From: Bradymonas sp963697525
GTDB lineage: Bacteria; Myxococcota_A; Bradymonadia; Bradymonadales; Bradymonadaceae
Assembly (NCBI GenBank): GCA_963697525.1
Contig: OY969087.1
Location: 1,116,001 to 1,180,000, forward strand
Reading direction: 5' to 3'
DNA: 64,000 nucleotides
Shown: positions 1 through 7,209 of the stretch, one piece after another
Layout of the letters: every line of letters begins with the position of its first letter
How positions within the stretch are numbered: the stretch's first letter is position 1
Position numbers and translations under genes: made by a program
The notes under the pieces: generated by a model
The model's input: the letters and a program-made list of their open reading frames with translations, nothing else
What the model was told of the DNA's origin: nothing
Database searches by the model: none

Positions 1-1250
1 GGGCGGAAGCGCGCCAGGATGTCCGGGTAATTCGGGGGCACCAGGCCTTCCAAGAGCTCCTGGCTTTTGTCGACCGGGATGGGTTGTTTGCGCGCCTCGT
101 CGGATTGGGTGGCGCGGTAGTCGGCGATGCGCTTGTGGGCGTGGTCGACGGCGGTGGAGATCTGGTCCATGTACAAGATCTCGGCGGTGTCGAGCTCGAT
201 CTGCGAGATCGGGTTTTCGCGCACCCACGCCGGGCCGAACAGCTTCTCGAGCATCATCGTGGAGAGCTGGGGCATGTCCCAGTACACGCCGTGGTCGCTC
301 AGGACCTTGCGCGAGATCAGCCCGAAGAGCCCGGCGCCGGGGATGGCCATGAGCGCGGCCGACAAAAACGCCGGCAGGCGCACGATGGCGTGGGCGCCGT
401 GGTTGAGCCCGTGGGACAGCCGAAAGGCGCTGACGTCGCGCTCGGCGATGATCTTGGCGTCGCCCAGCGCGCCACGCCCGTAGACGCCTTCGAGGGCGTC
501 GACGTTCTGCGAGCCGCCCGCCCAGGTGAAAAAGGCGGTCAGCGCCGCCGGCCCCAGCCAGTCGAAGCTGACCATCGCCTGCAAAAGCTTGGCGTGGTTG
601 CGCCCCATGGTGTCCAGGGTCTCCTGGTAGCCGCGGGCGTGGAATCCCTTGGTGCGCGTGGAGATGATCCGGCCGTCGAAGTCCACGGTGGGCGCGTGCA
701 CCGGGTCGTGGCCCTCGCGCGGGCAGATCCATTTGCCGAAAGCCACCGAGTCCACAAAGATGGCGTCTTTGCGCGGGGCTTTGGCGCGCACGCGCTCGAA
801 GGCCTGCTTGATGTCGGCGGAGAACGGCGGCGCTTCTTCCTTGATGTCGCCCTTGAGGCCGCGGCGCGGTGCCATCATCACGTCGGCGAAGAGCACCTCG
901 AATTCGACGCCGCGCTTGCGGGCGTATTGTTCGAGGGCCAGCGCGTTTTGGCGGCGCGCGAAGTGCACCGGCGAGACCGGCTGGCCGTCGGCGTCGACGC
1001 GCAGCAGCGCCTCGGGCTCGTAGTACACGCCCACGCCGTATTTGAGCACGCCCGCGTCGATGGCGGCCAGGGTGGTGTGCAGGCCCATGCCGTCGGAGAC
1101 GCCGGCCAGCAGCCAGGGCTGCTCGGCGACGCGCGGCGAGTGGGGCATGGCGGCGATGGCGTCGAGGCGCTCGCGGTCGAAGTGGGCCGACAGCGCGTCC
1201 AGTCGCGCCATCCCGGCGGCGATATTTTGTTCTTCGTTTGTAAGATCCAT
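1..1250 (-). CDS. fabV: FabV/TER-type trans-2-enoyl-ACP (CoA) reductase, 3' end cut by window edge
   Basis: NADH-dependent reduction of trans-2-enoyl thioesters in the last step of fatty-acid elongation, or a related enoyl-CoA reductase. The 416 visible codons carry the FabV hallmarks: a glycine-rich nucleotide motif GVSDGMGL at residues 50-57 (G-x-S-x-G-x-G-L), then KYGVGVYYE where FabV has TLGVFFE. The family Y-x8-K catalytic motif is YGRGALGDAK (Tyr257, Lys266). The following segment resembles the FabV membrane-proximal region. The ATG at 1250 is preceded by GGAAGG. The C-terminus lies beyond coordinate 1, so completeness cannot be judged. Sequence away from the motifs is divergent, so the exact substrate (ACP or CoA, chain length) is open. 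No operon partner is seen; the next gene upstream ends about 110 bp away. Confidence 0.75.
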   Translation of the reverse strand, partial: MDLTNEEQNIAAGMARLDALSAHFDRERLDAIAAMPHSPRVAEQPWLLAGVSDGMGLHTTLAAIDAGVLKYGVGVYYEPEALLRVDADGQPVSPVHFARRQNALALEQYARKRGVEFEVLFADVMMAPRRGLKGDIKEEAPPFSADIKQAFERVRAKAPRKDAIFVDSVAFGKWICPREGHDPVHAPTVDFDGRIISTRTKGFHARGYQETLDTMGRNHAKLLQAMVSFDWLGPAALTAFFTWAGGSQNVDALEGVYGRGALGDAKIIAERDVSAFRLSHGLNHGAHAIVRLPAFLSAALMAIPGAGLFGLISRKVLSDHGVYWDMPQLSTMMLEKLFGPAWVRENPISQIELDTAEILYMDQISTAVDHAHKRIADYRATQSDEARKQPIPVDKSQELLEGLVPPNYPDILARFR

Positions 1251-1362
1251 CGATCCTTCCAGGGGCTCGAGTCGTCCTCACAGATAGGACAACCGAGCCC
1301 CCGGCGCAACATGCCCACATGATTTTTCTTGTGGGGCGCAAGTCGTTGCGGTGAATGAAGAT

Positions 1363-2100
1363 TCAGTCAGAAACCGCCCCCGCCGGTGCGCAGCATGTCG
1401 CAGCTCTCCTTAAGCCCGGCGTCGCAGCCGCGCTGGAACCATTTCTGGCCTCGGTCTCGTCGGCGCTCACGCCGGCGCCGTTGGCGTAGATGATGCCGGC
1501 GGCGTGGCAGGCCTCGGCGCGGCCGAGCTTGCAGCCCTTGGTGTAGAAGTCGAGCGCGCGCGGCAGGTTGCGGCTGACGCCGCGGGCCTCGGAGTACATC
1601 ACGCCGGCCAGGCCGCAGCCGGTGCCGTCGTCGCGCTCGCAGGCTTTCTCGAACCACTGGGTGGCCCGCTGGAAGTCCTGCGGGATGCCCGCGCCCTCGT
1701 AGTTCATCAGCCCGGCGGTCACACAACTGGGCGTAAAGCCGTATTTGCAGCTCGCCTTGAAGTAGCGCAGCGCCCGCGGGGCGTCGGTGCGCACCTGATC
1801 GCCGCGCAAGAACAGCGCCCCCAAAATGCCGCAGCTCTCGGCATGCCCTCCGTCACAGGCCTCGTCGAAGTATTTGACCGCCGCGTCGACGTTGCGTGTG
1901 GCGCCCTTCCCCTCGAAGCGCATCACGCCCATCTTGTAGCAGGACGGCGCGTAGCCGTCGTGGCAGGACTCTCGGTACAATTGCGGCGCCTCGTCGGGAT
2001 TTTTGGCCGCCTCTTCATACTTTTCCTTAGGCGTGTGGCTGCACGCGCTCAGGGCGCACAGAGGTAGTGCAAGCAACACAACGATCCATGATTTCTCCAT
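1363..2100 (-). CDS. Sel1/TPR-like repeat lipoprotein with a C-terminal frameshift
   Basis: Exported lipoprotein: an N-terminal hydrophobic segment ends in the lipobox LSAC at about residue 20. It is followed by about five Sel1-like repeats of 35-37 residues, each with paired cysteines and an A-x-x-Y/W-F-x-x-A/G-C core. Such solenoids usually mediate protein-protein contacts in the envelope. The reading frame goes wrong in the last repeat: after ADETEA the frame as read gives a nonsense tail ending at 1363. Shifting one base restores KWFQRGCDAGLKESC and stops at 1367-1369. The missing base is a C in a C-run on the coding strand (plus positions 1447-1450), so a homopolymer contraction or a sequencing error are both possible. 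Partners and function are unknown. Confidence 0.8.
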   Translation of the reverse strand: MEKSWIVVLLALPLCALSACSHTPKEKYEEAAKNPDEAPQLYRESCHDGYAPSCYKMGVMRFEGKGATRNVDAAVKYFDEACDGGHAESCGILGALFLRGDQVRTDAPRALRYFKASCKYGFTPSCVTAGLMNYEGAGIPQDFQRATQWFEKACERDDGTGCGLAGVMYSEARGVSRNLPRALDFYTKGCKLGRAEACHAAGIIYANGAGVSADETEARNGSSAAATPGLRRAATCCAPAGAVSD

Positions 2101-2252
2101 TCCGATGCCCCCGATGTTCTTGATTTGGTGTACTGTGAATGTAAACGGAATCGAACGCGCGGCTAGAGCATCACAGGGAGGACGGCCTTGATTTCACAGG
2201 CATTTGCAGCAAGAATTATAGGGAAGACGGGGCGCAAGCGGAGGCGAGCAAA

Positions 2253-2585
2253 ATGATCGAGAAGTTAGCACAGGACGCAGATGATTCCATCTGGCGCAAG
2301 TTGGGGGAGAAGGCGCTGATGACGGCGGTGACCACGCTGTTGAGCGAGGCGATCAAGGCGTCGGTCGAGGTGGCCAAAAAGGCGAAGCTGCGCATGCATG
2401 AAGCCGAATTCGAGGACATGCGCGCGCGGGTCAAGAAGGCCAGCGAGGCTGCGGCCGGCGACGCCGCCGACGACGAGGTCGTCCTGGACGACGACGAGGC
2501 CGACGCGGCCGGCTCCGACGAGCCCGCCGAGGATACCGGCCCCAAAGTCGACTTCGCCGCGTACGTCGCGCGACACCGCGGTTGA
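2253..2585 (+). CDS. Small acidic-tailed hypothetical protein
   Basis: A 110-residue protein I do not recognise. Residues 1-60 are predicted helical and amphipathic (lysine- and glutamate-rich, with a small hydrophobic stretch LMTAVTTLLSEAI). Residues 70-95 are strongly acidic and Ala-rich, and the end is short and basic. There is no signal peptide or membrane segment. GGAGGCG lies 8-9 bases before the ATG and supports this start. It converges with the nuclease gene downstream, the two stops being 5 bp apart. The frame has GC-rich third positions like its neighbours, so it is probably a real gene. Confidence 0.6.
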   Translation: MIEKLAQDADDSIWRKLGEKALMTAVTTLLSEAIKASVEVAKKAKLRMHEAEFEDMRARVKKASEAAAGDAADDEVVLDDDEADAAGSDEPAEDTGPKVDFAAYVARHRG

Positions 2586-2590
2586 GCCGC

Positions 2591-3898
2591 TCAAAACGGC
2601 GAACTTTCCTGGAGGCGGCGCTCGTAGTGCTCGGCCAGGCCGGGTTGGCCATTTTGACGGTAGTAGGCGACGAGCTTTTCGAGGGCGAATGGATTGCGCG
2701 GCGACAGCGCGACCATCTCGTGCAGGAGCGCGAGGGCGTCGTCGGCGCGTTGTTGTTCGCCGAGACGCTCGACCTGGCGGCGCAGCTCGCGCAGGCGGGT
2801 CCCGATGGGCATACCCCGGCGCAATTGCGAACGGGAGAACGAGGCGTCCAACTTGACGCTGTCGCGCTTCGTGCGCGCAGGTGTTTCAGCCGTGTCGGCT
2901 TTTGGCGACGCGGCTTTTTTGCGTAGGGCGTAGGTGCGCGCGAGTTTGGAGGCGACCCTGGAGGTCGGCTTCGGTTTGCGCGCCGGGGCGGGACGCTCGG
3001 GCTCCGACGGGGCCGCCGGGGCCAGATCGCCTCGCTCCGCTTGGCCGAGCGCGGCCACCAACACCACCATCGACAAGATATCCAGCCGGTTGTGCTCGAA
3101 GACCCCCATCAGTGGCTTGGGCTCGCCGCTGTCCAGGTAGCGCTGCCATTTGGCGGGGATCTTCGCGCCCGGAATGTCGCCGCGGCGCCTAAACCCGAGC
3201 ACGTCGACCTCCAGACGCGACAATTTGTGGCTCTTTCGCTCGGGGAGGCGCTCGCGCGCCACCGGCAGGAGATCCAGGTGCGGCATCTCACCCAATGGGC
3301 TATCGATGCCGTGTTGGCGAAAGCGCCGCAGGAGCATGGGGACGTCGAACGTGGCGCCGTTGAAGGTGCATACGCCGTCGGCCTGCTTCAAAAGCGCGGC
3401 GGTGGCTTCCAGCGCCGCCGGCTCGTCGGCTTCGCTGGTCATCAGGACGTGGTAGACGGCGAAGGCGTCGTCGTCCCACAGGCCCACGCCGATGCAAAAC
3501 GGGTAGCTCTGCTTGGACAGGCCGTTGGTCTCCAGGTCGACGAAGGCCAGCCGTCGGGGATCGACGGAATGCAGCGCATCTTCAACAAGTTCCTTGCCTA
3601 AGCCTTCGAGTCGGGCGGTGGCACCGTCGCGCAGCCGCCAGTGGCCGTGGCGATGGTCGCTCGGGTGATGGCGCACCAGGTAGAACGCCTCGCCGCGTGA
3701 GGTCGGCCGGGTGGACGCGCCCTGCGCTCGCCACCGCTCGCCGACACCGTCGAGCGGATCGACGGCGCGCCCGAGCGCCGTCTCGTCGACATCGTCGGCG
3801 GTGAACACCCGGGAGACGCCGTCGGCGGGCTCGGCGCGCCGTCGGCGCTGGCGCGAGCCGTGCAACTGCTTCAGGCGTTTTTTGAACTTCGAGGGCAT
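2591..3898 (-). CDS. YprB/MrfB-like RNase H-fold exonuclease with C-terminal TPR
   Basis: DEDD-type (DnaQ/RNase H-like) nuclease of the YprB family. The basic N-terminus leads into a central nuclease domain at about residues 135-300. Its motifs are FVDLETNGL (acidic pair D-x-E), CTFNGATFDVPML (the N-G-x-x-F-D motif), and FEHNRLDILSM (the last acidic residue after H-N). Residues 385-430 look like a TPR-type helical pair. In Bacillus subtilis the YprB homologue MrfB acts with the helicase MrfA in mitomycin-type damage repair; a MrfA-like helicase lies at 35271-37739, not next door. The gene is single and followed upstream by octamer repeats. Family assignment is firm; the role in repair is inference. 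Confidence 0.8.
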   Translation of the reverse strand: MPSKFKKRLKQLHGSRQRRRRAEPADGVSRVFTADDVDETALGRAVDPLDGVGERWRAQGASTRPTSRGEAFYLVRHHPSDHRHGHWRLRDGATARLEGLGKELVEDALHSVDPRRLAFVDLETNGLSKQSYPFCIGVGLWDDDAFAVYHVLMTSEADEPAALEATAALLKQADGVCTFNGATFDVPMLLRRFRQHGIDSPLGEMPHLDLLPVARERLPERKSHKLSRLEVDVLGFRRRGDIPGAKIPAKWQRYLDSGEPKPLMGVFEHNRLDILSMVVLVAALGQAERGDLAPAAPSEPERPAPARKPKPTSRVASKLARTYALRKKAASPKADTAETPARTKRDSVKLDASFSRSQLRRGMPIGTRLRELRRQVERLGEQQRADDALALLHEMVALSPRNPFALEKLVAYYRQNGQPGLAEHYERRLQESSPF

Positions 3899-3910
3899 GG
3901 TATGGAAGAG

Positions 3911-3942
3911 ATCGAGTGATTGAGTGATCGAGTGATCGAGTG
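3911..3942. repeat. Octamer tandem repeat ATCGAGTG x4
   Basis: Four head-to-tail units of 8 bp (one with T for C). They lie 13 bp upstream of the nuclease start codon, which is read on the other strand. The unit is the complement of the CACTCGAT repeats at 4006-4053, so the two arrays could pair across the roughly 60 bp between them. Confidence 0.9.
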
Positions 3943-4005
3943 AATGCTTGTAACTCGCTCGGGCCTGGGGCCCTCACTCATGGGTGGAAGGCTAGCAGGT
4001 CCGGG

Positions 4006-4053
4006 CTCGATCACTCAATGACTCGATCACTCAATGACTCGATCACTCGATCA
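4006..4053. repeat. Octamer tandem repeat CTCGATCA/CTCAATGA x6
   Basis: Six consecutive 8-bp units, alternating CTCGATCA and CTCAATGA, run straight into CTCCAAGG, which supplies the Shine-Dalgarno of the peptidase gene starting at 4068. A change in unit number would alter the spacing upstream of the ribosome binding site. Confidence 0.9.
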
Positions 4054-4067
4054 CTCCAAGGAACGTC

Positions 4068-5495
4068 ATGGCGAAGTACCCACCGATGGACGACCTGTTG
4101 CGGCATACCCGCCGCCGGTCGCGCCGACGTGGTCGGGGGCCGAAGAGACTGTTGCTGCTGTTGATCCTGGGCGGGGCGGCCTGGGCGGGTTGGTGGTGGT
4201 ATTCGCACCGCGACACCAAGGCCGAGCAGCGCCGCGTCGAGACCGACGTGGTCGCCAAAGCGGCCTCGGTCATCAACGACAGCGTTCAGGCGGCGCGCGC
4301 GCCCCTGGAGGTCAAAAAGGCCTCCGAGGACCTGGGCTCGAGCAAGCGCGACGAGGAGATGACCGCCAAGTGGACCGAGGGCAAGGAGACCGCCATGCGC
4401 GGCGTGCTCCAGAAGAACCAGTCGGTGTTCCTGGCCCTGCAGGGGCGCAACCTGACGCCGGCGGACATCCACTCGGCCGTCGCCGCCACGGCCAAAAAGT
4501 TCAACTTTCGCCACAGCCGCCCCGGTGACGAGTGGTTCGCCCAGGTCAACGCCGACGGCGAGATCATCCGGTTTCGCTACAAGACCTCGCCGGAGGATAT
4601 CTGGGAGACGACCCGCGGCAGCGACGGCAATTACGACTGCGAGAAGGTCGCCGTGCCCGTGAACACGCGCCAGGAGACCATCGCCGGCACGGTCAACGGC
4701 AGCCTGTGGCAGGCGATGGTCGACCAGGGCGAAGAGGGCTCGCTGATCTACGCGTTCGCCGACATCTTCGCCTATACGATCGACTTCAACACGTCGGTGC
4801 GCCCGGGCGATCACTTCGCGCTGGTCTTCGACAAGGTCTACCTCAACGGTAAATTCCTGCGCTACGGCAAGATCGAAGCGGCCATGTACGTGGGAAGCAG
4901 CGGGACCAACTACGGGTTTTATTACGAGCCCGACGGCGGCAAATCGGCCTACTACGACGAGCAGGGCCACAGCCTGGAGCGCCAATTCCTCAAGAGCCCG
5001 CTGGCGGACGTGCGGGTGACCAGCACGTTCGGCAAGCGCTTCCACCCGATCTTGCACAAGATGAAGTTTCACAACGGCGTCGATTTCGGCGCGCCGGTGG
5101 GCACCAGGATTCGCGCCGTGGCCGACGGCGTGATCAAGTGGGCCGGCTGGAAGGGGGCCAACGGGCGGCTCATCGTCATCAAGCACGCCAACGGCTACGT
5201 GACCAAATACGCCCACCTGTCGCATATCGAAAAGGGGATCCGCCGCGGCAAGCACGTGGCCAAAAAGACCATCATCGGACGCGTGGGGACCAGCGGGCGC
5301 TCGACGGGGCCGCACCTGCACTTCGGGATGACTCATTACGGCAAGTATATCAACCCGCTGTCGGTCGACGAGGGCCACGGCGAGCCGCTCAAAGGGGACG
5401 AGAAGAAGCGCTTCCTCGAGGATGTCGCGGGGCCGCTTAAGAAGAAGCTCGACGACGCGATGGAGGCGGCGGGCGTGCAGCTCGCCGCACAATAA
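4068..5495 (+). CDS. MepM-like M23 peptidoglycan endopeptidase
   Basis: Zinc metallo-endopeptidase predicted to cut peptidoglycan cross-links in the periplasm. An Arg-rich cytoplasmic N-terminus is followed by one membrane anchor (about residues 25-46). Next comes a Csd3/MepM-type middle domain (about 120-300). The C-terminal M23 (LytM) domain (about 305-440) has FHNGVDFG (His and Asp ligands) and the HLHF motif, so all visible zinc and catalytic positions are intact. AAGG sits 7-10 bases before the ATG, directly after the octamer repeats. The stop is 18 bp before the next gene, suggesting co-transcription. The 475-residue length is normal for MepM/YebA-type proteins. Confidence 0.88.
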   Translation: MAKYPPMDDLLRHTRRRSRRRGRGPKRLLLLLILGGAAWAGWWWYSHRDTKAEQRRVETDVVAKAASVINDSVQAARAPLEVKKASEDLGSSKRDEEMTAKWTEGKETAMRGVLQKNQSVFLALQGRNLTPADIHSAVAATAKKFNFRHSRPGDEWFAQVNADGEIIRFRYKTSPEDIWETTRGSDGNYDCEKVAVPVNTRQETIAGTVNGSLWQAMVDQGEEGSLIYAFADIFAYTIDFNTSVRPGDHFALVFDKVYLNGKFLRYGKIEAAMYVGSSGTNYGFYYEPDGGKSAYYDEQGHSLERQFLKSPLADVRVTSTFGKRFHPILHKMKFHNGVDFGAPVGTRIRAVADGVIKWAGWKGANGRLIVIKHANGYVTKYAHLSHIEKGIRRGKHVAKKTIIGRVGTSGRSTGPHLHFGMTHYGKYINPLSVDEGHGEPLKGDEKKRFLEDVAGPLKKKLDDAMEAAGVQLAAQ

Positions 5496-5513
5496 GAGAG
5501 CGCAAAGGGCTCA

Positions 5514-7205
5514 ATGGCGCGTTGGACCGAAAAATTGACCCAGGCGGGTGTGCAGAAGGCGGCGATCGCGCTGTACGTGGTCTGCCTGGTGGCGCTGATC
5601 GTGGCGTTCGTGTCGGTGTCGCTGATGAAGGTCGAGCGCGCCGCCTACATCCAGGGACCGTCGGCGCTGGAGAAGGGCCGGCCCAACGCCATGCGTGGGG
5701 TGTTGCTGGACGCGCCGTCGGGGCGGTTTCTCACCGACACGGACGTGGATCTGTCGCTCATCGCGGGGGCGCATCGGGCGCCAATGAGCCCGGAGGAGTT
5801 GGCAAAATCTTCCACCATTGCCATCGCCACCGGCCGCACCGCCGCCAGCGGCCACGTGCATATGCGCGCTCGAGTGCCCACGGACACCAAGCCCGGCGGG
5901 TACACCCTGCTGCTGCGAGCCGAGGGCGCGCAGGCCAAGGGCTTTCAGACCACCCGCAGCGTGCGCGTCGTCGAGCGCTCGGTGCCCGCCGATTATTGGC
6001 CCGAGCGCACCGAGCGGCTGCCTCAGGGCAGCGACGCCAAGGACGCCAAGACCCTCGAGAAATCCCAAGGTCCGGTTCGCATCGACATCCTGCCCGACGA
6101 CGGGCGCATCTCGCGCGGCGTCGCCAGTGAGGTCTACCTGCGCGCCAGCGACCGTCACACCGGCGAGCCCGTCTCGGTGCGCGTCGACTTCGACAAGGCC
6201 GAGGGCATGGGCACCGGCAAGCTGCCAGCGAGCGTGCACACCGACAAGCTCGGCCTGGTGCGCGTGCCGGTGGAGGCGATGGGCGACCAGACGTGGACGC
6301 TGTCGACACACACGGCCACCAACGCCTCCAAAGGCGCCGCCGACCCATCCGAGCCGACGAGCTCGGTGACGGTGCACCTGACCACGGTGCCCACCCAGGT
6401 CTCCGTGCAGATGAACGACGTGCTCGCCGTGGCAGGCGAGCCCCTCGACGGCGTCGTCCACAGCCTGTTTCGAAGCGGCGGGGTCATGGTCGACCTGTAC
6501 AACGCCGACGACTGGGTGGACGCGGCTGCCTACGGGATTCGCCCGGACCAAAGCGGCATCCGCGTGCGCGTGCCCAGGCTCGACAAGCGCGCCCCGCTGT
6601 ACCGCGTGCAGGTCTACCGCAGCCTGTACAATCCCGGCGGCGCGTGGGACATCGAGTACCTGGTGGCCAGCGACGGGCGCTCGTTGGACGATTATCAAAA
6701 AGCGGCCACGACGTTGTCCGCACTGCTTGCCAAACACACCGATGATGCGTACTTCGACTGGCTGGCGAGGTCGGACGTCTTCGCCACGGCCGGGCGCGAC
6801 GAGCTTCGCCGCTGGATCGGCGCGATGTTGCGCGCGGTGCCGCGGCATCTGGACCGGCCGAGCGCGCTGATCAACAGCCAGAAGGCCGACCGCGACCGGC
6901 TCGACGCCTGGAAGGCGGGCGTCAAAAGCGACCTGATGCTGCTGACGGCGGTGGCGCTGCTCATCGGCATGGCCGTGGTCGTCTACCTGGTCATTCTGGG
7001 CGTGCGCAGCTATCGGAAGCAAAACCAGTTGTTGCGCGACGTCGAGTTCGAGATGTCCATGGACGAGGCCGACGCCGAGGCGTCCAGCGAGCTCGACAAG
7101 ACCATCGGCCAGGCCAACCTGGTCGCCGGTCTGCAGATCTTTATCGTGATGGCCACGCTTGTCTTCTTTATGCTCGGCCTCTTGTTACTTTTCAGCCATT
7201 TGTGA
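5514..7205 (+). CDS. Membrane-anchored protein of unknown function, three TM segments
   Basis: A 563-residue protein I do not recognise. Residues about 14-38 form a signal-anchor. A large extracytoplasmic region (about 40-460), rich in Asp, Arg and Thr, looks beta-sandwich-like. Two further membrane segments follow, near 465-490 and 540-562, separated by an acidic cytoplasmic stretch. The C-terminus ends almost at the last helix. It lies between an M23 peptidase and polA with gaps of 18 and 4 bp, so the three are probably one transcript. The context suggests an envelope role, but nothing in the sequence names one. Confidence 0.7.
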   Translation: MARWTEKLTQAGVQKAAIALYVVCLVALIVAFVSVSLMKVERAAYIQGPSALEKGRPNAMRGVLLDAPSGRFLTDTDVDLSLIAGAHRAPMSPEELAKSSTIAIATGRTAASGHVHMRARVPTDTKPGGYTLLLRAEGAQAKGFQTTRSVRVVERSVPADYWPERTERLPQGSDAKDAKTLEKSQGPVRIDILPDDGRISRGVASEVYLRASDRHTGEPVSVRVDFDKAEGMGTGKLPASVHTDKLGLVRVPVEAMGDQTWTLSTHTATNASKGAADPSEPTSSVTVHLTTVPTQVSVQMNDVLAVAGEPLDGVVHSLFRSGGVMVDLYNADDWVDAAAYGIRPDQSGIRVRVPRLDKRAPLYRVQVYRSLYNPGGAWDIEYLVASDGRSLDDYQKAATTLSALLAKHTDDAYFDWLARSDVFATAGRDELRRWIGAMLRAVPRHLDRPSALINSQKADRDRLDAWKAGVKSDLMLLTAVALLIGMAVVVYLVILGVRSYRKQNQLLRDVEFEMSMDEADAEASSELDKTIGQANLVAGLQIFIVMATLVFFMLGLLLLFSHL

Positions 7206-7209
7206 GCAC

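Noticed and set aside
4011..7022. Minus-strand frames of about 500 codons opposite the M23 peptidase and membrane protein genes
   Set aside because: His/Arg/Val-rich shadows without ribosome binding sites; the sense frames have signal-anchor and zinc motifs.
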